A stretch of DNA of 64,000 nucleotides from JBCAXA01 sp038534295 (GCA_038534295.1 JBCAXA010000005.1:62001-126000), one strand, 5' to 3'; positions 50,227 to 59,513 are shown, counted from the first letter of the stretch. Translations and numbers: made by a program. The notes: generated from the sequence alone by a model not told the origin.

Positions 50227-51254
50227 GCCGGCAATTGTCGAGTAGCGGCCGTCGGCGCACCGGCACCTTCTAGGCCACCCACCAGCCACAGCACGTCGTT
50301 CCAACGCAGCAACGCCCGATGATCCATCGTGGCGCGCTCGTCATCGCGCTCGCGCAGCCAGCGCCGCTCGTTGAGCAAAAACGAATAGCGATGCCGGCAC
50401 GGTTTGGCCGGTATGCCGTTGTAGCCAACGCCGTTGTAGTTGTAGGGATTGTCGCCGCCGCCGGCAAACAGCAGTCGACCACCGTTGCTGTCGGCAACGG
50501 CGGTCGCGCGATAGCAGGCTGCCCCTGGATGCGGCGGAATTTCGCGCCAATGAATACGACGCGCATCGTCCGTATCGATCTCGCCGAGATAACAAACGTC
50601 CGACATGACAAAGCGTCGCGGTTGGGTCGCGTTGTCGATCCGAACGCCATCGCAGACCACCAAGGTCCCCGCTGAAATCGCGCCGACGTGACCAAACACC
50701 GGTGGGCCCGGCCAAGGCGTTGCTTGCGTCCAGGTATCGGCGCTCGTGTCGTAGCGCTGCACGAGATTCACGTTGCCGAGGTCGTGCCAACCGCTGACGA
50801 GATAGATGTATCTATCCTCGTGAACCAGCGCGACGGCGTCGTCGACCGGCACCGGCATGTCGGCACGGCGCTCGAACCGACCGGTTGCCGGGTCAACGCG
50901 ATAAACGTCCGGCAACGACACCTCGCTGCCGTCGTCGAAGACCTGATAGCCGCCAAAGAAGTAGATGTCGTTACCGACAGTAACGGCGCTTGCCGCCAGT
51001 CGGCCGACGCCGCCCGGCACATCGGCCACGCGTTGCCAGGCGCGCTCGCCGTCTTGATAGCGATACACCTGCGCGTGAATGTCACCGTGTTCGAGATCGC
51101 CACCAATGCCAGCAAACGAGTATGCGACGGGCGCTCCATCGACCGATGCCACGGCCATGGCGTTGTTGCTGACCGCAACGGGCAAATCTGGCAGCGGATC
51201 AGCGTTGGCCGCAAGCGCTACGGCCGCGACCAGCATCGATACGACGTTGCGCAT
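50220..51254 (-). CDS. Secreted Kelch-repeat protein
   Basis: About 344 aa. A signal peptide (VVSMLVAAVALAANA) precedes five or six Kelch blades, visible as YSFAGIGG, IYFFGGYQVF, IYLVSGWHDLGN, RLLFAGGGDNPYN and LWLVGGLEGAG. A periplasmic beta-propeller results; related bacterial propellers bind or isomerise sugars such as sialic acid, but nothing here fixes the ligand. ATG 51254 shares its A with the stop of the M61 gene (TGATG). Confidence 0.88.
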   Translation of the reverse strand: MRNVVSMLVAAVALAANADPLPDLPVAVSNNAMAVASVDGAPVAYSFAGIGGDLEHGDIHAQVYRYQDGERAWQRVADVPGGVGRLAASAVTVGNDIYFFGGYQVFDDGSEVSLPDVYRVDPATGRFERRADMPVPVDDAVALVHEDRYIYLVSGWHDLGNVNLVQRYDTSADTWTQATPWPGPPVFGHVGAISAGTLVVCDGVRIDNATQPRRFVMSDVCYLGEIDTDDARRIHWREIPPHPGAACYRATAVADSNGGRLLFAGGGDNPYNYNGVGYNGIPAKPCRHRYSFLLNERRWLRERDDERATMDHRALLRWNDVLWLVGGLEGAGAPTAATRQLPAW

Positions 51255-53059
51255 CAGTCCGCGGGCGCGGACAACCAGCGCTCTCGGCGCCGGGCCGCAA
51301 TGGGATCGATCTGCGGCATTAAATAACAAGTATCCGTCGGCGCATCGCCAAGCACGAGTTCCGCATCGCGAAGCTCATCGCCGCGGAAGAAACTCACTTT
51401 GACGCGATCGCCCGGTCGGTAAGACTCGAGCAGCGACTGCCACGAGTCCGCCGTCAGCCTCAATCCGTCGAGCGCCAGCACAATGTCGCCGGCCGATAGG
51501 CCAGCGGATTCCGCCGGGCTGAACGACACGACCGTCTTCACGACGACGCCGCCACTCGTTTTGTCGGTAGTGACACCGAGCCACGGCAACACCTTGCTAT
51601 CGAGCTTCGAGTGACCGCCGCGGTCGTCGGCGCCGGCTTGCTGGCGCAGATGCATGTCGATGCCCATGGTCGCGAGTAACTCCGCCAATGGCGGATCGTC
51701 GGTTCCGTGGACGTACGCATCGAAGAAATCGGCATAGCCCTCGCCGGCCATCTCTTTGACGAGCGACTCAAGGCCACGCTCGGGCATCCCCTCACCGGTC
51801 TCCCCGTAGCGCCGCCACGCCTCGCGCATAATGTGATCGAGCGTCAGACCGCCGCCATCGCCGCGCAATTCCAAGTCCAGCGCCAGCGCAACGAGCGAAC
51901 CTTTGGTGTAGTAACTCACCGTGACGTTGGCTGAGTTTTCGTTGCGTTTGTAAAGCTTGGTCCACGCGTCAAAGCTCGATTCGTGCAGTGACTGCACATT
52001 GCGGCCGGGCACGCGCCAGACTCGCGTAATTTGCTGGGCGAGCAACTCGAGGTACGAGCGTTCGCTGATGACGCCAGAGCGCACGAGTGCGAGGTCGTCG
52101 TAGTACGACGTAATGCCCTCGAAAACCCACAGCAGGCCAGTGTGCACCTCGTTTTCCAATTGGTACGGGCGCAACACGGCCGGGCGCATGCGCTTGACGT
52201 TCCACAAGTGAAAATACTCGTGACTGATCAGGCCAAGCAGCGAGCGGTAGCCGTCGGACGGCGGGGCGTTCGGGTCGGTCGGCAATGCACCTCGCGAAAT
52301 CGCGAGCGACGATCCATATAGGTGTTCGAGGCCGCCATAACCGTTCGCGGATGCCGTTGCCAGAAACACATAGCGATCAAGATCGCTGGGTGTGCCGAGC
52401 AGCGCGTGGTGCGCTTGGCAAATTTGCTCAATGTCGCTGCGCAGCCGATCGCGGTCGAAACCGCGCGCGCCGCGAACACAAAACCGATGCGGGATCTCGC
52501 GCACGCTGAACGCAATGTCATCGAGCGCGCCGCAATCGACCGGATGGTCGATGAGGTCCTGATAGTCGTCGGCCTGATAGTGACCGAAACCGTTGGCATC
52601 GACTGCGCGCGGCGTCATCGACGTGGCCAGCTGCCAGCGCGCCGAGAGCGGCGTGTCGGGCCGGCGAATCTCGACACCAATGTGTGCCGGCGCTACATGC
52701 AGCGCTTCGAGAAACACGCACGGCCCGTTGAAGTACATGTGGGTCGTGTCGACGTGGGCGCCGCGCACCGAGTCGTCCCACGCGTACACCTGATAGCGCA
52801 CCTCGAGACGGCCGTCGCAGGGCTCGACTAGCCAGGTGGATTTATCGACACGGGCAACGTCGAGCGCACGCGAGCCACAGCTGGCCGAGATACGGACCAC
52901 GTGGCGGGCATAGTCACGGATCATGTAGCTGCCCGGAATCCACGCCGGCATGCGCAGCTGCTGCCCGTCGGGGTCGGGCGCCTCCATCGTCAGCGCAACA
53001 TCGACGAGATGCGCGCTCGGCCGATGGCAGGCCACGCAATATTCAATCGGCAGCGTCAC
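51254..53059 (-). CDS. M61-family metallopeptidase with C-terminal PDZ domain
   Basis: 601 aa. The zinc site H280-E281-Y-F-H284 lies in GLISHEYFHLWNVKRMRP, with the typical downstream FEGITSYYDDL containing the third ligand Glu. The C-terminal ~110 residues are a PDZ domain (GLSAGDIVLALDGLRLTA). M61 (glycyl-aminopeptidase-like) proteins of this build act on peptides in the cytoplasm or periplasm. No signal peptide is obvious. First gene of a run with the Kelch protein and a DMT transporter. Confidence 0.94.
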   Translation of the reverse strand: MTLPIEYCVACHRPSAHLVDVALTMEAPDPDGQQLRMPAWIPGSYMIRDYARHVVRISASCGSRALDVARVDKSTWLVEPCDGRLEVRYQVYAWDDSVRGAHVDTTHMYFNGPCVFLEALHVAPAHIGVEIRRPDTPLSARWQLATSMTPRAVDANGFGHYQADDYQDLIDHPVDCGALDDIAFSVREIPHRFCVRGARGFDRDRLRSDIEQICQAHHALLGTPSDLDRYVFLATASANGYGGLEHLYGSSLAISRGALPTDPNAPPSDGYRSLLGLISHEYFHLWNVKRMRPAVLRPYQLENEVHTGLLWVFEGITSYYDDLALVRSGVISERSYLELLAQQITRVWRVPGRNVQSLHESSFDAWTKLYKRNENSANVTVSYYTKGSLVALALDLELRGDGGGLTLDHIMREAWRRYGETGEGMPERGLESLVKEMAGEGYADFFDAYVHGTDDPPLAELLATMGIDMHLRQQAGADDRGGHSKLDSKVLPWLGVTTDKTSGGVVVKTVVSFSPAESAGLSAGDIVLALDGLRLTADSWQSLLESYRPGDRVKVSFFRGDELRDAELVLGDAPTDTCYLMPQIDPIAARRRERWLSAPAD

Positions 53060-53106
53060 GCAGTCCCCTTGATGGTCTTACCGTTATGGCGCCGGCACCG
53101 TCCGTG

Positions 53107-54039
53107 TCAGCGGCGCGGCAAAAAAAGCTCCGCCAGCATACAGCGTACGCTGCCACCCGCAAGCGCCTCGATGCGGCCGATATCGGCGTGCACGATACGC
53201 CCGTGACGGCCGAGCGTCAGGCGCTGTGCGTCGTCAAAGGCGGCGGCGGCTTGCGATGACATCGCGATCAGTGTCGCACCCGAGCGACTTTGCAGCTCGA
53301 GCGCATTGCCGCAGAAACGACTGACTTGCGCTTGCGAGATTGTCACGATTTCCCGGCCACTGGCCGCCAGCGAGCCGAGGATCCGGTCTCGTTCGGCGCC
53401 GTCCGTGATGGCTTCGGCGCAGATAATGGCCCAGTTCGTGCCGATCGCGAGGCAAACGTTGGTGTGGTAGATCGGCGCCCCGCCTGGATCGACCGCGCGG
53501 AACGTCTCCGGACGAAACTCAAGCGCCGCGCAGATCTCGGCAACCCCAGCCGCATCGGTACGATCGGCGAGGCACGCGTAGGCAATACCGTTGATGCGAT
53601 CGAGCACCAGCGAGCCGGTACCCTCGACAACGATGTCGTCGTCCTCGAGCGCTGCAAACGACAGCGTCTCCGTTATGACAAATCCGTGATCGGCGGCCAG
53701 CGACGCAGGAATGTCGTCACGCCGCTCGGCGCGGCGGCTCGGCGCCAGCATCGGGTAAGTGACGAAGCGCCCGTCGGCGTGCGTCGAGAACCAATTGTTC
53801 GGAAACAGCGCGTCTGGCGTAACCGGCGTTGGCGTGTCATCAAAAACAACAACGTTCACGCCCGCCTCAGTCAGGGCTGCCACCAAACCGTCGAATTCTT
53901 CGACAGCAGCGGCACGCTGATCGTCGGGCGGCGGCTCCTGGGCCTGATAACGATTGCTGGCCGCTGTTTCAGGATTGAAGCCAAACGCCTGGGGGCGGAT
54001 CATGACCACCGAATCGGTGCTTTGGGCAAGCTCACGCAT
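53107..54039 (-). CDS. ctlX: CtlX-like guanidino hydrolase (arginine deiminase superfamily)
   Basis: 310 aa. The pattern VVMIRPQAFGFNPETAASNRYQ, DALFPNNWFSTHADGRFVTYPML, TGSLVLDRINGIAYACLADRTD and the C-terminal Cys in SVRCMLAEL is that of the citrulline-utilisation hydrolase CtlX, a guanidino-group-modifying enzyme with Cys-His-Glu chemistry. It may break down citrulline or a related compound. ATG 54039 is used. It is divergent from a small membrane protein gene and 48 bp from the M61 gene start. Confidence 0.88.
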   Translation of the reverse strand: MRELAQSTDSVVMIRPQAFGFNPETAASNRYQAQEPPPDDQRAAAVEEFDGLVAALTEAGVNVVVFDDTPTPVTPDALFPNNWFSTHADGRFVTYPMLAPSRRAERRDDIPASLAADHGFVITETLSFAALEDDDIVVEGTGSLVLDRINGIAYACLADRTDAAGVAEICAALEFRPETFRAVDPGGAPIYHTNVCLAIGTNWAIICAEAITDGAERDRILGSLAASGREIVTISQAQVSRFCGNALELQSRSGATLIAMSSQAAAAFDDAQRLTLGRHGRIVHADIGRIEALAGGSVRCMLAELFLPRR

Positions 54040-54077
54040 GTGCGTGCGCTCCGTTAAAGAGATGGCAGGTTGTTGTC

Positions 54078-54509
54078 ATGAGTGATCGTCTGTTTCCTAC
54101 ATTGCTCTCACCGCGCGGCATTGCGTGGTTTTGGGCCGGCGCGTTGGTGGGTTTGTACGTGATCGAGTTTCCGGTGCGTTTTACGGCACCGGAGATCGAC
54201 TATGCAAATGCCATTGGCGTCGGCGCCCGCGTGTTCGCGCGTCTCAACGTCGCCGAGTGGGCGTTGCTCGGCACGATGGTGGTGTTTGCGCTCATTGCGC
54301 GCTCAACGTGGCGGTTCTGGATCGCCGGCGTCGTGATCGCCGCCCTACTCGGCTTCGAGACCTTCGTGCTGCTGCCGGAGCTAACGACTCGCGCCGCAGA
54401 GATTGTCGCCGCTGGATCACCAGAACCGTCGAGCGCACATCGAATTTACTCCAGCCTCGAACTCGTCAAAGCCGCCGCGCTGGCGTTTGTCGCGATCGGT
54501 CCGCGGTAG
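54078..54509 (+). CDS. Small membrane protein of unknown function
   Basis: 143 aa with four membrane helices (IAWFWAGALVGLYVIEFPVRF, WALLGTMVVFALIA, FWIAGVVIAALLGFETFVLLPEL and LVKAAALAFVAIG). The layout resembles DUF4149-type proteins, but I would not name it. It is divergent from the CtlX gene and 240 bp before an AT-richer cassette. Confidence 0.72.
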   Translation: MSDRLFPTLLSPRGIAWFWAGALVGLYVIEFPVRFTAPEIDYANAIGVGARVFARLNVAEWALLGTMVVFALIARSTWRFWIAGVVIAALLGFETFVLLPELTTRAAEIVAAGSPEPSSAHRIYSSLELVKAAALAFVAIGPR

Positions 54510-54749
54510 CGCTAATGCTCAGTAGCGTTCGATGCTGACGATGGCTCGGCGACAGCAGGGGCAGGTGTCTGATCCGGTGTCTGACTATGCCGCCGGCACC
54601 AGTGCCACGGCTGATCCAGGCGAATACATTTCGTAGCATCCTCTCGTTTCGTCCGCAATTGATTCCTATGCAAGCCTACTCACGAGTTCTGGTTGTTCCG
54701 GGCTGGATGCAGCCGATTCGTAGATTCTTTGAATAACTGCCTTCGGACG

Positions 54750-56063
54750 TTATGACTTAATGTTCTTCCGAAGCAAGTCCGTGACATAGTCTTCTGTCGT
54801 CCGGTGGTGATTCTTGGCTTTCTTCGCCAGTGTTTGATGCTCGCTGGGGTCAAGACGTATGGTCGTGGCTGGATCCAAACTGGGATGTCCCCATAACAGA
54901 CTGACAGGCCGACGTAGCAACGAAACGATGGCACCCAAAACCAAGTCACTTACGAGGCCAACCTTTAGTGACTGGTCGTCCGCCATTATCATTCTTAAAT
55001 AGTTCCCGAAGTGCCCAGTGTGCACTGGCTGCGATCGCATGTTGTAAAGCTCAGTCGCTAGTCTCTTGCGGCTTGAAATGCCTCCAAACGCCTGGCGAAA
55101 GTTTTCGTGAGCCATCATCTTGTCCATCGACTCGCCACAGAATTTCTCCAGAAAGTAACAAAATCTTTTGTTGATTCTCTGAGTTCGGGCGGGCCTAAGA
55201 TTGGGTGCCGTAAGGGCTTCGATAGCGGAAATGAAGAATAGCAGTGTCGTCCGATCGGTTTTTTGCGACATTCCCGCCTCATAAGCCATCATGGCGCCGA
55301 TAATCCGGTCCGCGAACTCTCCCGCACCGTTTAAGTGAGAGTTTTGCAGAATGCGCCAAATCGGCAGCCCAGAAAATCCAAGTTCGGGGATCTCGTCTGA
55401 GTTGACTTCACCTTTCACCTGATCTAAGTCACCTTCCTTGGCTGGATCGAAATGAATGCTAGGTGAGAGAGCAGTTCCATAACAAGTTGATAGGACGGCG
55501 CCCAAAACCGGTACCATTCGTTTGGCCTGCAACTTGGAGAATGGCCCGTTCGCTGCGCCAGCTGAAACGAAGGTCACTTTGATTGTTAGCTTCGGGAAAA
55601 AAGCAGGTTGCCCCTTGATCTGATCATCTACCTCAAGTAAACCCGTGCCAGCTAATCGGAGCTTCTCTGGACCTCTCTTGTACGCACCAAGGTGTCGAAA
55701 CATATGCAACATGGAACTTTGATCCAAGTTTTCGTCATTCGTCGAGAAATGGATTGCCCACCAGCTGCCAGGAAGAGCGTGCTGAGAGTCGATTCTCCTT
55801 TTTGATTCTTGAAGCAAATCCCAAACAACAGAGGAGATACCTTTCTTCGCTTCGACGCCTAACGCTTTTCGTTTCGCATCCCAGGAAAATTTGATCGCAT
55901 CTTGATCCGGAGCGCTTAGACGCCAGGCATCACCAGAGGAGCGGGACCCAGTGATTTCTAGCTGGCCCCTCGCTAACAGCATGAACCAATCTTGTAGTAG
56001 CAGCACATGGTCTCGAGTTGATACGTTCTCGAGTCTGAAGCTGTCGAACTCTGGATCAGTCAC
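54750..56063 (-). CDS. HEPN-like putative RNase with a C-terminal ribbon-helix-helix segment
   Basis: 437 aa, no signal or membrane helix. Residues about 270-350 read FFISAIEALTAP followed by ATELYNMRSQPVHTG. R343-SQPV-H348 fits the Rx4-6H RNase motif of HEPN domains, and FISAIEAL is a usual first helix. The last ~38 residues, TIRLDPSEHQTLAKKAK and TTEDYVTDLLRKNI, look like an RHH/Arc-type DNA-binding unit. The first 260 residues are unrecognised. It is the final gene of a coupled trio (ATGA overlap with the 77-aa gene). RNase toxin with self-regulation is inference. Confidence 0.6.
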   Translation of the reverse strand: MTDPEFDSFRLENVSTRDHVLLLQDWFMLLARGQLEITGSRSSGDAWRLSAPDQDAIKFSWDAKRKALGVEAKKGISSVVWDLLQESKRRIDSQHALPGSWWAIHFSTNDENLDQSSMLHMFRHLGAYKRGPEKLRLAGTGLLEVDDQIKGQPAFFPKLTIKVTFVSAGAANGPFSKLQAKRMVPVLGAVLSTCYGTALSPSIHFDPAKEGDLDQVKGEVNSDEIPELGFSGLPIWRILQNSHLNGAGEFADRIIGAMMAYEAGMSQKTDRTTLLFFISAIEALTAPNLRPARTQRINKRFCYFLEKFCGESMDKMMAHENFRQAFGGISSRKRLATELYNMRSQPVHTGHFGNYLRMIMADDQSLKVGLVSDLVLGAIVSLLRRPVSLLWGHPSLDPATTIRLDPSEHQTLAKKAKNHHRTTEDYVTDLLRKNIKS

Positions 56064-56293
56064 GCGACCAGGGAGCCTGAGTTGCTACTCGCAAATGCTT
56101 CCCGCAAGGCCAATTGCCAAGCGATTGCGTAGGGGGCTGCGGCATAAAACCCAAACTCTGCTGCACTTTCGTACGAGCTCTTGCCTTGCGGTAGCGAGCC
56201 ATTTGAGCAACAAAGTGTCAGCTGCAGTGCTTCATTGTGTAGTAACTGACAACCAAGGCTTGACTCTCGCTTCACGTCCGTCCGCGACTGCAT
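56060..56293 (-). CDS. Small unknown protein, middle gene of the HEPN cassette
   Basis: 77 aa. No family recognised. The middle contains LGCQLLHNEALQLTLCCSN (three Cys) and the C-terminal half YAAAPYAIAWQLALREAF is a moderately hydrophobic helix. The best evidence that it is real is its fit: its ATG shares a base with the stop of the upstream gene (TGATG, 56293), and its stop overlaps the next ATG (ATGA, 56060). It could be an antidote or adaptor, but nothing shows this. Confidence 0.5.
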   Translation of the reverse strand: MQSRTDVKRESSLGCQLLHNEALQLTLCCSNGSLPQGKSSYESAAEFGFYAAAPYAIAWQLALREAFASSNSGSLVA

Positions 56294-56622
56294 CAGTATC
56301 TTACATCGAAGTGTTTCGCAGATAATCTGACCCGGTCCCGAATTAGATCACCGTCTTCGCCGCCGAACTCCATTTCGGTAGCAAGTTTGCCGACCAACAC
56401 TTTGTATCGTGGGTCAAACCTAAGTACTTGCGCGACGGCAAGACTAGACAAGGAGTCATCTTCATAGTTGTTGCGTTTGCTCATCAGCTCGAAGAATCTC
56501 TGAAACTCCTCATGCTTCGCTTTCTTGTGAGCATGTCTGGCGCATAGAACGCCCGCGTGCTCTAGCGAGCAGAGCAGAACAACGATTCCACCCCAGGTAG
56601 ACCAATCAGACCAACTCTCCAT
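56293..56622 (-). CDS. Small membrane-anchored protein, first gene of the HEPN cassette
   Basis: 109 aa. A short hydrophobic segment at the N-terminus (WGGIVVLLCSLEHAGVLC) is followed by a charged soluble part (FQRFFELMSKRNNYEDDSL, VLVGKLATEMEFGGEDGDLIRDRV). No family recognised. The ribosome site is weak. It heads three genes linked by stop-start overlaps, in a stretch visibly AT-richer than the chromosome on both sides. Confidence 0.55.
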   Translation of the reverse strand: MESWSDWSTWGGIVVLLCSLEHAGVLCARHAHKKAKHEEFQRFFELMSKRNNYEDDSLSSLAVAQVLRFDPRYKVLVGKLATEMEFGGEDGDLIRDRVRLSAKHFDVRY

Positions 56623-56751
56623 AGTCTCTACTGATCTTCAGGCCGGTGGCAAGGACACTCTTATCGCAGAAAGAGTACTGGCTGGCGAAGGGTCACGGAA
56701 TCGCTGAACGCACCGCATAACACTGAAATTCCTGTGCAGCAGCCGAGGCTT

Positions 56752-57189
56752 TTAGTTGTCGACATAGCCCTGCTGCCACGATCGCGACGCATCGTGATTT
56801 CGTAAGTCCACGCCATGGTCGACCGCGGCTTTCATCGCGAGCAAGACCGATGCCCACCCGGCGACGACTTCCACCCGTTCATCCGCCTGAACACCCGTGG
56901 AGATTAGCGTGAGGTCGGTGCCGCCCGAGCCGTCATCGAGCAGCGAAAACTCAACCACAGCACCGAAGTACTTGATGACGAATTGGGTGGGCCGTGTCTT
57001 TTCGACGATCTGGCCGACGACAGGCGGGTGATCCGCGAAGTGGAACGTTACCCGCCCATTTTTCTCAGGTGCAGATTCAGCCCAAAAGCTCGCTCGGCCA
57101 GCGTCCGTTGCAAGCGCATCGAAGACGCTCTCCGGTGACGACGCAAAATGCACCTTCCAACAGATGCGGTCCGAGTCGCCCTGAAACAA
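56752..57189 (-). CDS. SRPBCC / AHSA1-like domain protein
   Basis: 145 aa. ICWKVHFASSPESVFDALATDAGRASFWAES and TDLTLISTGV give the START-like fold of AHSA1 proteins; a C-terminal helix (AGWASVLLAMKAAVDHGVDL) follows. It is 38 bp downstream of a glutathione S-transferase on the same strand, mirroring the GST + SRPBCC pair at 6.6-7.9 kb. Ligand unknown. Confidence 0.85.
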   Translation of the reverse strand: MFQGDSDRICWKVHFASSPESVFDALATDAGRASFWAESAPEKNGRVTFHFADHPPVVGQIVEKTRPTQFVIKYFGAVVEFSLLDDGSGGTDLTLISTGVQADERVEVVAGWASVLLAMKAAVDHGVDLRNHDASRSWQQGYVDN

Positions 57190-57227
57190 AAGTAGCTAGC
57201 CTGCGGTGGGAATCGCGTTGAACACGG

Positions 57228-57863
57228 TCAAACCGCCGCCGATGGCCGAGCAGCGATCCGTTCGCGCCAAGCGGCGAGCGCCGGACAATCGTCTGGAACG
57301 GCCACTTTGATCCGGGCCGCGAACTCGACGCCGATAAAGCCGGTAATGTCGGCCATTGTGAACGTGTCGCCGGCGAGAAACTCGCGCGTTGCGAGCTCGG
57401 TGTTCATGTAGCGAAGTGCCTGCTCGGCGCGTGAGCGACCACGCTCGACCAGCGCGGGTACCTGCTCGACTTTGAACGGGCCAGGGAGCGCACGATCGGG
57501 GAAGGCTTTCGAGAAGTTCCGAAAACTCTCGGCGATGGCGCCGATGAGGTTCATCTCGATACGCTGTGACCACATAAAAGCAATGGCTCGACTCGCGGGG
57601 TCCGGGCCAAGCAGCGGCGGCTCGGGATAGGTCTCTTCGAGGTACCAACAAATCGCGTTGACCTCGCTGATGGTGCGACCATCGGGCAATTCGAGTACCG
57701 GCACCGTTGCCATAGGATTAACCGCGAGAAACGATTCGCTGAACTGCTCGCCGCTGCCAAGATCGACTTCGCGAACCTCGAGCGCTACGTTTTTCTCCGC
57801 CAGAAACATCCGCACGCGGCGTGGGCTGGGCGCGGTCGCGCAATCGTAGAACACTTCTTGCAT
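57228..57863 (-). CDS. Glutathione S-transferase family protein
   Basis: About 211 aa. The thioredoxin-like domain shows VFYDCATAPSPRRVRMFLAEK (Ser/Cys region) and NPMATVPVLELPDGRTISEVNAICWYLEE with the cis-Pro and Ser contacts. The helical domain contains TFTMADITGFIGVEF. GGGGAG lies 5 nt before ATG 57863. It overlaps no gene but is 38 bp upstream of an SRPBCC gene. It probably conjugates or reduces an electrophile with glutathione. Confidence 0.92.
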   Translation of the reverse strand: MQEVFYDCATAPSPRRVRMFLAEKNVALEVREVDLGSGEQFSESFLAVNPMATVPVLELPDGRTISEVNAICWYLEETYPEPPLLGPDPASRAIAFMWSQRIEMNLIGAIAESFRNFSKAFPDRALPGPFKVEQVPALVERGRSRAEQALRYMNTELATREFLAGDTFTMADITGFIGVEFAARIKVAVPDDCPALAAWRERIAARPSAAV

Positions 57864-57949
57864 GGAACTCCCCAAAAGCCGCGTTGCCGAAACGGCGACA
57901 CGCTCATAACGCGCTAGAATAAGCGCCAGTCGAAAACGGTACCGATATC

Positions 57950-58891
57950 TTGCAGTCAGAAACCATCAACGTCCATGGTGCGGACGGTCATCTCATCCCG
58001 GCCCGGCTGTGGCGAACCACCGAGCCAGCACGCGGGGCTGTGCAGATCCTGCACGGGCTCGGCGAGCATTGCGATCGCTACAGCGGCTTGGCGGAGAAAC
58101 TCAATCAGGCGGGCCTGCACGTTATCGCACACGATCATCGCGGCCATGGCGAGGCAATCGCCGTCGGCACACAAGGCTTTTTTGCAGAGCGGCTCGGCTG
58201 GCAAAAAGTGATCGACGATGTGTTCGCCGTGCGCCGGCATCTCGACGAGGCCGTCGGCCCACTGCCGGTGGCGCTACTCGGCCACAGCATGGGCTCTTAC
58301 ATTGCACAAGCCACGATGCTGCGCGACGCAACGCCGTGGATCGGTCTGGCCCTGTCTGGGTCTAACTTCGCGCCGCGTTGGTTGCTGTACGTGGCACGTT
58401 GGGTCGCGAAACTCGAGCGCTGGCGCAAGGGCCAACGATCGCCAAGCAAACTGATGACCAAACTCAGTTTCGGCAGCTACAACAAACCGTTCGAGCCGGC
58501 GCGTACCGAATTTGACTGGCTGAGTCGCGATCCGAACGAGGTCGATCGCTACATCAACGACCCGTGGTGCGGGTTCGATTCGACGGGCTCGCTCTGGGTC
58601 GATTTGCTCGGCGGCCTGATTGGCATCAGCTCCATCAAAGCACTACGCGGCCTGCCAGGTAAAATGCCGGTGTATATATTCGGCGGCGCGGAAGATCCGA
58701 TCAGTGCCGGCAACCGACTCGAAGTGCTGACACAGTCGCTGGATGCGGCTGGGGTCGAGAATGTGGTGCTGACGACCTACCCCGGCGCGCGTCACGAAGT
58801 TTTCAACGAAACCAATCGCGCCGAAGTCACCACAGACTTCATCCGCTGGCTCGAGAACCTCGAGCCGCTGCGAACCGAGAACGCTGCATGA
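57950..58891 (+). CDS. Alpha/beta-hydrolase, monoacylglycerol-lipase-like
   Basis: 313 aa. LHGLGEHCDRYSGLAEKLNQAGLHVIAHDHRGHGEA and the nucleophile elbow LLGHSMGSYIA (Ser about 122) are those of the serine-aminopeptidase S33/monoglyceride-lipase branch. The Asp is in IFGGAEDPISAG and the His in PGARHEVFNE. It starts with TTG 57950; no in-frame ATG precedes the conserved core. It overlaps the next gene by an ATGA box. Lysophospholipase or monoacylglycerol lipase activity is inferred. Confidence 0.9.
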   Translation: MQSETINVHGADGHLIPARLWRTTEPARGAVQILHGLGEHCDRYSGLAEKLNQAGLHVIAHDHRGHGEAIAVGTQGFFAERLGWQKVIDDVFAVRRHLDEAVGPLPVALLGHSMGSYIAQATMLRDATPWIGLALSGSNFAPRWLLYVARWVAKLERWRKGQRSPSKLMTKLSFGSYNKPFEPARTEFDWLSRDPNEVDRYINDPWCGFDSTGSLWVDLLGGLIGISSIKALRGLPGKMPVYIFGGAEDPISAGNRLEVLTQSLDAAGVENVVLTTYPGARHEVFNETNRAEVTTDFIRWLENLEPLRTENAA

Positions 58892-59508
58892 GTAAACCCA
58901 CCGACAAACGGCCGCCGAAACCGGCCACTGACGACGAGCAGGCCACCACGTCGATCGAGTTGATGTCGACGACGATTCTGCGGGAGATGTTGGACACCGA
59001 CGAAATCACGGTGGACGATCTCGAAGCCGCCGCCTCGGGCGAGACAGACGGGATGCTGGGCCGCAACGAAGACGGTGGGTTCGAGGTACTCGAGAAAGTC
59101 TCGCTGGACGATTTGATGAACGCCGCGCCAACCGCGGCCCGGCCGCCCGAGCGCTCCCGCAATCGCCCGCCCGAGTTCGACTATGGCAGTCGGGACAAAC
59201 CGCAGGCACCGGCCAAGACCGAGTCGAAACCGAAGGCCGGCCAACAGCAGAACGTTCGACAGATCACCGTCCCGGAGACCACGGACGACATTGAGCTCGA
59301 GCTCGTCGACACGCAAATGCTGCGTGTAATTCTCGACGAGCAGCTCGTTGCGCAGGGCAAAGACCCCAAGTTCAACGTCGAGGAAGAACCCGAGGCGAAC
59401 CCGTACAACAGCGCCACCGATCCGGAGCCGAAAAGCCGCTTCGCGCCGGAGCCCAAGCGCACCGACGAGTTCAATCCTTACAACACGGGATCCAGCAAAA
59501 AGAAATAG
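58888..59508 (+). CDS. Low-complexity charged protein of unknown function
   Basis: 206 aa, rich in Asp, Glu, Pro and Lys, probably mostly disordered. Two helical islands share a pattern: SIELMSTTILREMLDTDEITVDDLEAAASG near 22-50 and LELVDTQMLRVILDEQLVAQGK near 140-160, i.e. a repeated helix of the form L-x-S/D-T-x-x-L-R-x-x-L-D. No family recognised. Its ATG overlaps the lipase stop, so both are expressed together. Confidence 0.7.
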   Translation: MSKPTDKRPPKPATDDEQATTSIELMSTTILREMLDTDEITVDDLEAAASGETDGMLGRNEDGGFEVLEKVSLDDLMNAAPTAARPPERSRNRPPEFDYGSRDKPQAPAKTESKPKAGQQQNVRQITVPETTDDIELELVDTQMLRVILDEQLVAQGKDPKFNVEEEPEANPYNSATDPEPKSRFAPEPKRTDEFNPYNTGSSKKK

Positions 59509-59513
59509 CCGAC

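Noticed and set aside
53290..54057. 255-codon open frame opposite ctlX
   Set aside because: Arg/Asp-rich shadow without motifs; ctlX on the - strand is clearly the gene.
54510..54749. Possible regulatory or repeat element with GTGTCTGA repeats
   Set aside because: Only a short imperfect repeat (GTGTCTGATCCG / GTGTCTGACTAT) is visible, too little to call an element.
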